Shown here piece by piece: positions 10,238 through 20,934 of a stretch of 28,137 nt of DNA; within the stretch, counting starts at the first letter, position 1, and the number at the start of each line of letters is the position of its first letter. A program made the position numbers and the translations under genes. This DNA comes from Ministeria vibrans ATCC 50519. Taxonomy: Eukaryota > Opisthokonta > Filasterea. The stretch covers positions 74,384-102,520 of the forward strand of contig CALSCP010000368.1 of NCBI GenBank assembly GCA_943704425.1. Reading direction: 5' to 3'. The notes beneath the pieces were generated by a model that saw nothing but the letters and a program-made list of their open reading frames with translations, was not told where the DNA came from and made no database searches.

Positions 10238-12577
10238 TGTGTGATGGAGAAGAACCAACCATTCAAGAGGCTCTTTGCTCTTCTGAGCCTTGTCGCTGAT
10301 GATGCTCTGCGCGCGACGCTGAGTGCGCGGCGACACAGGCTCGTCTGTGGCGTGGCGGGAGAGCATGGCCGTGAGGAAGCCTGGCGACTGCGGTGTGGGA
10401 ACCTCCAGAGAACCACCAACGCTGCTGCATGAGGCGTTGGCCAGGCTCTGGGCAATTTCGGCAATTTCTGTAGGGGAGAGCATGTGAACGCCAATGAGGA
10501 GACTATAGTCCATGATGGCAAAACTGCGCAGAACCTGAAAAGATGGAAGGAAAGAGAGAGAGGTGATGAGAGAGGATGGAAGGGTTGTGAGGTGATCCAA
10601 CACATACTCGACAGTCCTTTGGTATCATTTCCATCAGAGTGTTGTAGCTGACGCGTGGAAGGAGAAACCCGCCAGGGTGTCTCTCGAGGAAGTCCAGATC
10701 CTATTCGCATAGTCATAGACGAAACAGAAAGAAGAAAAAAAACGGGTCAGCTCGGGCGCGAAACGACGGGGAGACAAAAGACACTCTGTTACTTTGTATG
10801 TTGGATCGGGTTTTTGTCTCTCGCGCGCACTCGCTTGTCGGTTGTACAGCGATCCCTAACAGAGCAACAGGCAGGAGAAATCAGGGACCAGAGCAACACA
10901 GAGAGAGGGGGGGGCAGCAAGAAACAAAGAGAAAGAGACAAAAGAAAACGATAGAGACAAAGAGCAAGAAACAAAGAGAGAGAGACAAAGGAAAACGATA
11001 GAGACAAAGAGCAAGAAACAAAGAGATAGAGAGAGAGAATGGATAGAGAAAGAGAATGAATCTAAATGATACCTTTAGATCGTAACGCTCGTGAAAGTCA
11101 ACGGTGGACGGGAGCAGGTTGTTCATGACGACAAAGCGAATGTGGGAGCCAAACGCCGTCTGGTAGTTGAAGAGCCCATAGAACTTGGGAAGAAACGTCA
11201 GCGAGTTCTTTCCTTGCGTCAAGTGCTGTGGAGAAGAAAGTGAATTAAAACTCGAAGAGGCAGTGTGATGCGTGGTGCTTACGAGATAGTAAGCGGGTAA
11301 GAGACGACGGAGGAAGTCTGACTCGCGTTTCTGGACTGTCTTGATAATAAACTGGTCGTCGGGAGACATGAAAAAGAGCGAGCCACTGGCACCAGGGTTG
11401 CTGAGCTCCTTCAGCGGCTCATTACACAGCGAAATCTGAAATACTATGTGGTGAGAAAACCCATCGCTTTCTCTCTCACTATTATTTTGTCTCTGCTCCA
11501 TTACCATGTAGTCTGCTGGAATAATTCCGTAATGTTCGCGAAAGTGTGCAAATGCTTTGGGTGCATAACACTATATATATGCGAATACAAAGCAAGAGTA
11601 ATTATATAAAAACAAACAAGGCTGGTTGGTGTACCTTGAAGTGAAAGTCGTGAAGGTGATGCGGCGGCGTCTGATGGCCTCCTTGCGAGGGAAAGTCCAT
11701 CTCGAGCATTTCTTGGAAGTCGCCCATCAGCAAGTCCCATTTGAGTTTTCCTGCTTCGCTGCCCACCTGTAAGAACAATCAACATTATTTACAATCATTC
11801 AATACTACCTTTCTCTTTTTTTTTTCAATCTGTTTGCTATTTTGTGGATATTTCGAGTGGTTTGGACAAAGTGCAAGGCGTACCGAGTGGCGGATGCCCA
11901 GCTGAATGCCGGTCATGATGTCTTCGCTGAGTGTTTTCTTGAAGAAGACCTGATCGTCGACGACAAGGCGGTGCCCTTGCTTCTCCGGCTTGCCCCGGTT
12001 CACCACGTCCACCGGCAACGGCTCCACACTGCCGTTTGAGACCACCGACTCCGCTCGCGTCGACGCAATGTGTAAATGTGACTCTTGGCTGCTGGCTCGG
12101 GTGCGCTGGGCAACAGGCGAGCTCGAGCGGAAGCGTGTGGACGCCGGAGACTGTGGTGGCACGGCAGTCGTTGATGCTGCAACGGGTTCCATCCCTTGTG
12201 CAGCGGCCAGCGTCTCCGTTAGACTCGTAATGGATACCTACACCCGCGTGAAGTGCGTACAGTGGGTGAGTGAGGCCGTGCGACAGCGCGAAGGGCGAAC
12301 AACAATCCAATGATGTTCGAACCACAAACGATAAAAAAAAAAAAAAGCGATTGAGAGAACGAAAAGTGAGAGACTGAGAGAGAAAGAAATAAATAAGAGC
12401 GCCCATGAGGGAAGGAGAGGGAGAGACAGGTCGGTCAAGGGCACGGGGGGCGGACGGGAGAGCGAGAAAGGGAGCGAGAGGCGCTTGTACCGGTCGTTTG
12501 GACTTTTTCGCAGACGACACACGAACGGACGGTGCCTGCAGCGGACGAAGGTCCGCCTTCTCCTTCACAGCCGCCAT
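8686..12577 (-). CDS. Type I phosphatidylinositol-4-phosphate 5-kinase
   Basis: Eleven exons: 12577-12491, 12237-11884, 11766-11635, 11570-11505, 11435-11283, 11225-11073, 10855-10793, 10700-10608, 10534-10260, 10124-9992, 9915-8686; about 912 residues. The enzyme phosphorylates PI4P to PI(4,5)P2 at membranes. Family marks in order: [10 protein letters not shown]; the glycine loop PGASGSLFF with catalytic Lys in FIIKTV; LLPKFYGL-like [24 protein letters not shown], where the GS comes from a 21-residue exon (10855-10793); [11 protein letters not shown]; and LFIGIID. The activation loop reads [14 protein letters not shown], with the Glu typical of type I (PI4P-using) rather than type II enzymes, followed by [11 protein letters not shown]. 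The N-terminal 120 residues and the C-terminal tail of about 380 residues are Ser/Thr/Pro/Ala-rich and look disordered. Exon 9 uses an atypical GTTGGT donor. Introns 6 and 9 hold repeats. It is tail-to-tail with the carboxylase and head-to-head with the PH gene. Confidence 0.92.
10163..10243. repeat. GT microsatellite in PIP5K intron 9
   Basis: An almost pure GT tract with ATGT interruptions, about 80 bp, inside the 135-nt intron between PIP5K exons 9 and 10 (AC repeat in the sense strand). It fills most of the intron and ends close to the GTTGGT donor. Confidence 0.9.
10917..11030. repeat. 47-bp tandem repeat in PIP5K intron 6
   Basis: Copies starting at GCAAGAAACAAAGAGA occur at 10917, 10964 and 11011, giving a 47-bp period and about 2.4 copies with few differences. 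It is purine-rich on the plus strand and therefore pyrimidine-rich in the intron's sense strand, lying in the 217-nt intron 10856-11072. Confidence 0.8.
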
Positions 12578-12958
12578 TGTGCTACTTTGCTTTGGGCAGA
12601 GACAGTCACGCACGGAGACAGGAAGAAATTAAGTAATATTGATCATTATTCATTTGATTTGATTTGATCCGAATGGAAGAAGAAGTTTCTCCAACGGCAT
12701 TGATAGGGGGCTGGGCCGGCTGACATACGTTTGAGTGGTGAGTACTCACTACTCACTTACTCAGTGGTGACTGACTGACAGTATATTGTATTATTTGTAT
12801 AGCCAATGAAGAAAGTGTAACAATTTTGACTTTTGTTTTCTGTACTTCAAACTTCTGTTATTTATTTTCTGTGAATTGAGCCAAGCCGCAACTCCCATTC
12901 CACAACACCCTCAGCAGTCCAGCTTGCTTTTTGTTCACGCTCACTCTCGCAAGTCGCA
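12578..12958. promoter_or_regulatory. Divergent promoter region between PIP5K and tetra-PH gene
   Basis: 381 bp separate the two start codons and I see no coding sequence that belongs to either gene. It contains TTGATC twice (12639-12644 and 12664-12669) within TTTGA repeats, a near-palindrome centred on GTGAGTACTCAC (12738-12749) followed by further ACTCAC and GTGACTGACTGAC words, and an AT-rich stretch (12780-12875) before the plus-strand start. The role is inferred from position. Confidence 0.5.
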
Positions 12959-15900
12959 ATGGTACGACATGAAAATCTCGTTTTTTTTTTTTTTTTTTTT
13001 TTTCAAAAAAAAAAACGAAAAGCGAACAAGAAAAGTAGCAAAAGCTGAAAGAGCCATTGGTTTGTTTGTGTCGTACACCCTTCAGAGTGACACCGTGCTG
13101 CAACGAGGCTGGTTGTACAAGCGGGGCGATAGAGTGAAGTCGTGGAAACGCCGGTTTTTCGTGTTGCGTCCGGGTCGTCTGGAATACTTCAAGTCAGACG
13201 CAGCCGGAGCACGCGCGCCGTTTGGGACGGTGGCGCTGGACACCACTGTGACAGTTGAAGCGGCGGCTGCCATCGCCGGCCGCCAGTGGCTGCTCACAGT
13301 GACGACTCAAACGCGCGTCTACACAATGCAGGCGGCGTCGAGCGCAGAGCGTGCCCAATGGATTGCCGTCATTGCCGCCGCCACGTCCATGCGCCAGCCG
13401 CCGCCGCCGCAGCAGCAGCAGCAGCAGCAGCAGCAACGACAGTCGCATCTTTCACAGCAGCAGCGAGGTTCTACTCTCGAGGGCGACGGTGACGACGACG
13501 ACGACGATGATGATGATGTCGACGAAGACGATGCCGACCAGAGCGGCTCTGTTGCCCGTTCACCCTCTGCTGGAACCTCCCGCTCGCGCGCCAGTCGTAC
13601 CCCCTCGTCCACATCTGCAAGTGGGGTGCCGTCCGACAACCTACCTCCCAAATCACGCACGGCCGCTGCGCGCGCATCTTCATCGAATGTACGACGTGTG
13701 CCTTCTTCCTCAGCGGCAAACACCTCGTCTGCCGTGCGTTCTTTGTCGTCGGTTGCGTCCGCGCCTATTGTTGTAATCAAACAGGGACATTTGTCGAAGA
13801 TAGGCGAGCGTCGCAAGAACTGGAAGCGACGCTTCTTTGTCCTGAGCGAACGACAGCTTTGCTACTACCACCGAACCGAAGATTACACCAATGGCCGCCC
13901 GGCCCTGGGCGTCATCAACCTCAACTCCAATGTCGAGGTGGTCTCCGACGTTGCCATTGACCACCATCCACATACGCATCATCATCATCAGCCTCAGGGA
14001 CAACAAGGCGTGTCGTTTACCGCCTCTGCGGCCGCTCCGCAGTCGTCCGCCGCGGCCGCTGCTGCCTCCTCATCGAACAGTCGAGGCAGTAGCAGCAGCA
14101 GCAGTAGTAGTAGTGGTGGTGGTGGTGGTGGTGGTGGTGGTGGTGGTGGAGGTGGGCAGACCTTTACCTTTGCGCTTTTGTCGCCGTCGCGAAGATATAC
14201 CATGTTGGCGGAGACGCTGGACGACCGCAACGAGTGGGTGTCTGCCATCAACAGTGTGCTTGTCATGCTGCAAATGGCTCTTCAATACCAGGCTCAACGG
14301 CGTGCCGAGCATGAATCTCTCGTTGAGAATCAGGCTATTGCGGCGGCTGTTGTGGCCGTTGCAGCTGCCTCGAGTGACGGCTCGCTCTTTAGCAGCAGCA
14401 TGGGTGGCGCAATCGGCACAGCAACAAGTTCTGGTGGTGGGAGTGGAAGCACGTCTCAGGGAGCATCGGCATCCGCATCGGCGTCGGCAACGCCCGAAAC
14501 AGTGCTGCACGCAGGCTACCTGAGCAAGATGGGCAAGAAGAAGTCGAGCAAGTTCAAGCGGAGATGGTGTGTGCTCACCGACACGCATCTTCGTTACTAT
14601 CGCACACCCGAGTCGCACGATCCGCAAGGCGAGATTACGTTGGTGCCCGTGGCACTTGTGTCTGACTACGAGGCAACGTCGACCAACGCATCGTCGTTCC
14701 ACTTTGAAATTGAGACACCTGCGCGCACGTACTACTTTGATGCGGGCTCGGAGAGTGAGCGTGCTCGCTGGGTCGAGGTGGTTGCCATGGCGATTGATGC
14801 GTTACCTCGTGACGGGGACCGGTGGAGCGATGATGACTGGGACGACGAGGACGACGATATGGATGGCGACGACACTGCCTCCATGGTTTCAGGTGCGACC
14901 CGTTCGAGTCGCGCCACAGCACGTACAAACGGCATTGCGAGTGTGATGACCAGTGGTAGTGGTGGTAGCGGTGCACGCAGTGTCATTGGCGAGACCAAAC
15001 CCCGCTCGTCGACGGCTGCCTCGGTTGCAGGTTCTGTTGCTACTCGCTCGACAGGCTGGTCGTCGGTGGCGCCCAGCACACGTCGCATGTCCATGCCCAT
15101 CCCCTCGATTATGTCAAGTTCGATGGGCGTGTTCTGTGCAAATGTGCCGCAGCAAATGACACAAGGCTATCTGCAAAAGACGGGCCCCGACAATCGCAAC
15201 TGGAAGAAGCGATGGTTTATGCTGCGTGGCGGCAAGCTGTCGTACTACCGGTCGGCTGAATCAACATCGACTTTAGGCGTCATTGATTTGAGCAACGCAA
15301 CCTCGGTCGTGCGCGTGGGCGCCAACGACCGTCGGATGTACGTCTTTGAGATCCACACGCCGGCGCGCGTGTACACATGTGGCGCCAGCAGTATCGAGGA
15401 GCTCGAGCACTGGGTGGGTCTTCTCATTAGCGTAGTGGATGAGTGGTCGCTCATTCGCTCGGTGGCGCTCAGTTCTGCCGGCGGGAGTGGTGGTGACCAC
15501 GATAGTGACGATGGCCGTGCGAGTTTTACATCGGGCGGCGAGGATGACCGAGCGTCCTTTTGGACGACTCGAGCGAGCATTAGCGGCCTGGACGATGTGG
15601 TTGCGCGCGCTCTGCCAAGCGGGCTATCGTCGAGCGGGTCGGGTCACTCGTCGCGCAGCATGGGTCATCGAGATCTCGTGGGCATGGTCAACGAAGTGCG
15701 ACGCTCCGCCGCACTGCTCAACTCGGTTGAGCGTGAGATCTCAGGTCTGGTCCAGGCTCTGTGGTTGTACCGACAGGAGATGGGCGAGCCTATCGCCATG
15801 CCTCTGGATGACCATCTGCGGACGCTGCACTCGCTTCTGCGCCCTCGCCACATGCCTCTCATGCCCGCCAGCATCGACCGACTTCCTGAGCGACTCAAAC

Positions 15901-16274
15901 ATTTGGCGCAACGAAAACAACTGCAAGAGCGACAACAGCAACAGCAACAGGAGAGGGAGGCACGAGTGAACAAGTCCGAGTTGGGCGATGGCGAGGCTGG
16001 AGATGACACTGACTCGACAACGCCCACGCCTACGCCCACCATGGTTTCGTCACGCGCACTTTCCCCCTACAATGTCTCGGGTGTCACCTCGCCCATTCCC
16101 ATGACTTCCTCGACGCCCACCATCACCACCAACGCCAATACTGCCACAAACAAGGTATTGGTGCGCGGTGACACGCTCACACCGGATGCCGACAATAATG
16201 AGAATAACAGCACCGACGGCGACGACGATGACGATGGATTTGTCGCCGAGGAACTCGCTGCCAGTGATGAATGA
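12959..16274 (+). CDS. Four-PH-domain protein with a start codon alone on exon 1
   Basis: The model has exon 1 coding only ATG (12959-12961), intron 12962-13085 (GTACG to TTCAG) and exon 2 13086-16274, giving about 1063 residues beginning MSDTVLQRGWLYKRG. Four PH domains are visible, each starting with a GxLxK-like strand and a basic KxWKRR/WF patch: about residues 6-106 (SWKRRFFVL), 231-400 (NWKRRFFVL), 474-571 (KFKRRWCVL) and 693-786 (NWKKRWFML); each ends in a helix with a conserved Trp (AQWIAVI, NEWVSAI, ARWVEVV, EHWVGLL). PH2 is split by an insert of about 60 residues (His, Ala/Ser, then Ser and about 15 Gly). A polyGln run follows PH1, and acidic Asp/Glu stretches sit between domains and at the C-terminus. 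A helical segment lies around residues 860-958. It is probably a membrane or phosphoinositide-binding scaffold, but no catalytic domain is visible and no ortholog is recognised. The ATG-only exon is inferred; the alternative in-frame start at 12969 would translate through a T23/A11 tract. Confidence 0.8.
12981..13015. repeat. T23-C-A11 tract in first intron of the PH gene
   Basis: Twenty-three T followed by C and eleven A. The two arms can fold back on each other. It lies inside the inferred intron 12962-13085; read as coding it would give a Phe run followed by a Lys run, which is implausible before a PH domain. Confidence 0.9.
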
Positions 16275-16659
16275 ATAATACACTTAATAATTATACCATT
16301 GTACCATAAAAAAAAAATTGCAAATTCAGCAGAGTGAAAAACAGAGAACTGAGAACCCAGAGAATCAAGAATGAAAGAAATAAATTGAGCCGAGGACTAG
16401 TCTTGGAATGATACATTTTTATCTTACTTTTTCTTCTTCAGTAGTAAGTGAGTACCCGAAAACGTAATTATCGTAAATATCGTATTTGTCTTAACAAAAA
16501 TATTCACGTATAAACCTCTCAGTTGCGTGTACCAGTGTGCATTTGCCTCTGATCGTTTGCGACTTTGGATTTTGAGTGTGACAAGTTGAATTGCATTTCA
16601 AATTTTGGCGCGACCCACTCCTACTTGTTTTTAACTGAAGAAAGCCACGCAAGGCAGCT
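16275..16659 (+). other. Intergenic region between PH gene and POC5
   Basis: 385 bp without a gene. The left part is the PH gene's 3' UTR with an AATAAA at 16379-16384 and an A run at 16308-16317. The right part should hold the POC5 promoter: AT-rich sequence, a TGATCG at 16551-16556, and GTTGAATTGCATTTCAAA at 16585-16602. No TATA box or other gene was recognised. Confidence 0.5.
16379..16384 (+). terminator. Poly(A) signal AATAAA of the PH gene
   Basis: Canonical AATAAA 105 nt downstream of the stop codon; use is inferred. Confidence 0.4.
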
Positions 16660-17032
16660 ATGGCATCCGAAAGCGACTCTGATATCCCGTGGGCGCCTTT
16701 GGACTCTGACCCGGGCTCAAGCGTTTCGAGTCTTGGGGTACGTTGAGTGTTTTTTTGACGATTGTTTTTGCGTTGCTATGTAAAACCGTTTTTCTTTTTC
16801 GTTTTGACATGTCGATGTTTTTGACGTGCCTTTGTCGTGATGCGGCCCGTGCCCGTGCGGATTCGCCTAGTTTACATGATGCAGGCGTGTTGTGCGCGGA
16901 GCCAATGATTGTCCTGTCTGTTTTTAGGACGAATACGATGAACTCATGCGAAGCGCCATTGTTACACCGTATGACACGGAGAAGGAGAGCCATCATCAGC
17001 AGGAGGAGGTACATTGGAGGCGTGTGTCTCGT

Positions 17033-17071
<39 letters not shown>

Positions 17072-18701
17072 TGTCTTTGTATGTTTGTGGTCTGTGCCTT
17101 GTATCTGTGTGTTGGCGTTGACCGCTGTGTTTTAGTCAAACAGTCGCATCAACGAGATCCTTTCGCGTCAGACAGAAGAATTAGCACGGGCGGCCGAGGC
17201 TGCCGAGAGGCTGATGCAAGAGAACGAGTCGAGCCAACCGCATCATGGCCGAGAGGAGACGCACCGATCGCAGACGCACAATGTTGAAATGGCGGCGCCC
17301 CCTGTCCCATCGGGGCGGCCTGGTCGCGTGACACTGGGTCCAAGCCCACGACCTCGCGACCCACCGCTACCAAAGCGGTCAACTGCCTCCCGTTCGTCGA
17401 CTGCGCATGACTCAAAGAAGTCCTCGACACGATCGACCGCATACCAGCGTAGCAAGTCGTCTACCACATCGACAACGACGACGCGCAACGGTCGTGACGC
17501 GACGAACGCCGCGTCACAAAGCGGACCTCCGCCTGCAACCACTCGACCGACATTTGCGACGTCGACAAGTGCAACAACGACGAGTGCGGCTCGCAAGCGT
17601 GCAGAATCCATGGTCCACACCATAGTCGAGGAGTTAGGCTCGTGCATTGTAGAAGAGATTGACCCGCTTGACGACGATCTTGTGTCGTTGCAGCGGGAGC
17701 TCGACTCGTGGACAGCGACCCTGAAGAAGGCCATTGTGACGCAGTTTACACACGCCCGCATGCGCTCCATGCAAAAGTGCAAAGATCGTCTGTTGGAGGA
17801 GCGCCGACGCTTCACGGAGACTCTCGCGTCGGTGCAGACGCAGCTGGATGAGGCGCACGAGCTGTTGCGCGCCAAAGATGAAAAACTGCGACAAAAAACA
17901 ATGGCACTGGACAGTCTGGCGGAGGCATTGGCACGCGAGAAGCAACGGCGTGAGATGCAGCGCACATTCAATGAGTGGCAGGTGCACCTGTGCAATCTGC
18001 GTCGCAAGGCCTTTTGCACCAAATTGGCGGACGCACACCGTCAACGTGTGCTCAAGCGCAAGGCAGTTGCAGCATGGTTTGGAACCATCCAGAGTAAGTG
18101 GCGCGAGCGAGTGGAGCGTGCATGTCAGACGCGTGTTGAAGAGGCATACGTACAGATGCGCAATGACTACGAGCGTCGTATTGCTGGCCTTGAGCAGCGC
18201 CTCAGTGACGCTGCCAGGGAGACTGCAGCACTCCATGAGCACCGTGTGCGCTACGAGGAGACGATGAAAAAAGCGTTTATGCGAGGCGTGTGTGCCCTCA
18301 ACATGGAGGCACTGAGCATCTTTGAGAAGCCTGGCGATGCACAGGAAACGAGCACCACGACGACCACGACCACAGCTACCTCAAGCAGCACCCGTGGTGG
18401 TGTTAACGAGAGAGAGGACTTACAACACAGGAGTACCTCTACAGCGCACCCGCCGCCCTACACCTCCCACTCTCACGAGCAACCACGGGCCCAACCGTCG
18501 TCGGGTAGCAACAGCCCTCCTCCCTCTCGCTCCGGCACTCGCATCGTCACCGGAGTCCCCGCCATTGCTCCCGGTGCAGCCCCGCGGGCACGTGTCACTG
18601 TCCAGCGCCACCCCGCTCCGTCCGGGGCCTCTTCCTCTCGCGACCCCGATGCCTGCCCCCGGTCCTCCGTTCCTCGCATGCAACTCTCTGCTCGTTCCTA
18701 A
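16660..18701 (+). CDS. POC5: POC5-like centriolar protein
   Basis: Three exons, 16660-16737, 16928-17008 and 17136-18701, all phase 0, give about 574 residues. POC5 is a centrin-binding protein of the centriole inner scaffold, needed for centriole elongation and found in basal bodies. The N-terminus is acidic and Ser-rich, followed by a short coiled coil in exons 2-3 and a Ser/Thr/Arg-rich linker. From about residue 205 a long coiled coil begins, containing Sfi1/centrin-binding-like segments with Trp and basic residues (FNEWQVHLCNLRRKAF, then KAVAAWFGTIQSKWRERV, about residues 330-390). The family hallmark MKKAFMRGVCALNMEAL follows at about 430-446. The C-terminal 120 residues are Thr/Ser/Pro-rich and variable. 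The start at 16660 is the first ATG, and only this three-exon model keeps frame. Intron 2 contains a GT microsatellite. The stop is 284 bp from the stop of the converging Pumilio gene. Confidence 0.85.
17037..17074. repeat. GT microsatellite in POC5 intron 2
   Basis: Mostly pure (GT)n inside the 127-nt intron 17009-17135. Confidence 0.85.
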
Positions 18702-18985
18702 TACATACATTCGCATAACAACTGTCTTTCTTTTTTGTCACACTGTATAAGTTTGTTTTTATTTATACTATTTAATATATCGTATAGAGAGGGAGGGAAA
18801 AGAGTGTCCACACACAAAACAAAAAGGAATAATAAGAAGGAGAAGGAAGAAAGCAAAAAAAAAGATAGTAAGATATAAATAGCTATCCTGAACAAATTTA
18901 ACAAACGAGTCGGAAAGTGCGAGACAGACAGACAGACAGACAGACAGAGAACAACAACACACTGAGAATGCAAAAAGCCAAAGAC
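18702..18985. other. Convergent 3' region between POC5 and Pumilio genes
   Basis: 284 bp hold both 3' UTRs. The minus-strand AATAAA (TTTATT on plus) at 18758-18763 would serve the Pumilio mRNA and lies only 57 bp from the POC5 stop, so the two transcripts probably overlap. Purine-rich sequence and a (GACA)n microsatellite at 18923-18948 fill the Pumilio side. Confidence 0.5.
18758..18763 (-). terminator. Poly(A) signal AATAAA of the Pumilio gene
   Basis: AATAAA on the minus strand, 222 nt beyond the Pumilio stop codon; use is inferred. Confidence 0.4.
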
Positions 18986-20266
18986 TCAGGCAAACTTTTC
19001 GAGTTTGGCAATGATATGTTTTCCGTAGGTGAACTTGCGGAGAGTGGGGACGTGAGGGCGGATACGGTGGAGGAGAGCACGGCGCTGTTCCGCGTCGCAC
19101 AGGTCGATGAGCTTCTGAACGACGTAGTTGGCGTATGCATCGCGCATCATCGTCTGCAGAGCACTGTAAAAACACACACACGCACATATATATGCAGTGA
19201 GTGTGTGTTGTTTGATTCGCGTTGAAGTGATTGGTGTGTAATTCAACCATACCTGTCTGATTGGGTGAGTACTTCTTCGATAATGATGCGACGTTCGGCC
19301 TGACTGCCAAAAATGAGTGACTTCTCAACGACGTTCGAGGCAAACTTGTGAGTGCTGAACATCAGAATGTGATCACGCATCGCCGAGATGATTTTGTGGC
19401 GGTCTTCAGCGGCACCATGCTCAAGCACATGCTGGACCACATAGTTGCCGTACTGGTCCTACGAGAGAATGTGTGCGTATGTGTATGTGTGAGTGAGGCT
19501 GATGTGCAGCAACTTTGCATTGTACCTGCACAAGTGAGTTGATTGAGCTGTGCATTTCGGCGAGAATAACTGCCGTTTGAAGGGGCGCACTGTACTCGAG
19601 AATGCGCTGGATTACACGACAGCCATAGGGATGGGTAGACAGAGGGTACACCTACACCAAAGAGGAATGGTTGAGTACATTGACGAGATCCAAAAAAAAA
19701 AGTCATCATCGTACCTGGCCAACAAAAGAGTCAATGACAAACTGCAGTGATGTGGACGCAATGCGTTCAATGGCCTTTTGAACAACCTGAGGCGGACCCA
19801 AAAAAATATTAGTTTGAACATATTTATTCTAGTGAAATAATTCATACGTGGTTTCCATTCATATCCTTGACGCACTTGAGAACATGGCCATCAAGCTCGC
19901 GCACAAGCGTCGTCTGCTGCTCCACACTGATGCTTTCAATCGCCTTCTGGATTACCCGACACCCATACATTTGCATTGCCAGCGGAAGCACATGACCCTC
20001 CATTCGACTGCAGACACCCCAAAGTGGATGAATAGAGTTAGTTGGGACCGTCTTCAGTAATGTTACTATTATGTGTCAGTACCGTGCAAGATTCTGTTTA
20101 TGCTCGGGTGACCCGTGTTCAAAAAGTTTCTGGATGACATAGTTTCCTGCAAAAAAAAACACAAAAAAAACCATTAAACAAAGAGAAAGTGATAGGAAGG
20201 AAACAGAGTATAGAATGAAAGAGAAACAAAGTGAACAAAACGAGAGAGAGAGAAAAACAAAGTGAT

Positions 20267-20306
<40 letters not shown>

Positions 20307-20902
20307 GACAGAGACAGAGAGAGAGAGACAGAGAGAGAGGGAGAGAGAGAGAGATAGGAGGAGAAAGAAACAAAGTGATAGAGAGAGGAGGGAGAAAGTA
20401 CAACAAAGTGAGAAAGCAAAGGAACACGAAACAAACGATACCAAAGACGTCGGTCATGAGCTGGAGGGAATGTGGGAGAATCTCGTCAAAGACCAACTGC
20501 TTGTCGAGCTGAGAGGCAGTCTCGAGTTTCTGTTGGATGAAACGGGAGCCGTGCTGGTCGGAACTGAACTCGACGACATGCGACACAATGTCTGCGAGTT
20601 GCAGTTGTGGGTTGCGCGTGGCACGGAAATCCTCTAGAAGTTTGCTGCGTGGGGTTGACGAGGCGGTGGTTGTGCTTGTGACAGCAGCAACAACGGCAGC
20701 GGTAGCATTCGTGGAGGACGACGACGACGAAGGACGGTTGGACGACGACGAGGAGGAGGAGGAAGAGGAAGCGGTCGCGGGGGTTGAGGTGGCAGCAGAC
20801 GGGTGCGAGGACGACGACGGCACGGGTGGTGTCACATCGGAGAGGTAGGGGTCTTGAGTGTGGTGTCGAGTGCCATTGGAACGGCCCTCCTGTTGTTGAT
20901 GT

Positions 20903-20934
<32 letters not shown>

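Noticed and set aside
10917-11030. CRISPR-like direct repeats
   Set aside because: The units are contiguous with no unique spacers, and the context is a eukaryotic intron.
12981-13015. T/A hairpin as an intrinsic terminator
   Set aside because: That reading belongs to bacterial genes; here the tract lies in a spliceosomal intron of a eukaryotic gene.
12876-13085. N-terminal extension of the PH protein beginning at TTG
   Set aside because: It starts at a non-ATG codon and runs through the T23/A11 tract as Phe and Lys runs; the ATG plus intron model fits better.
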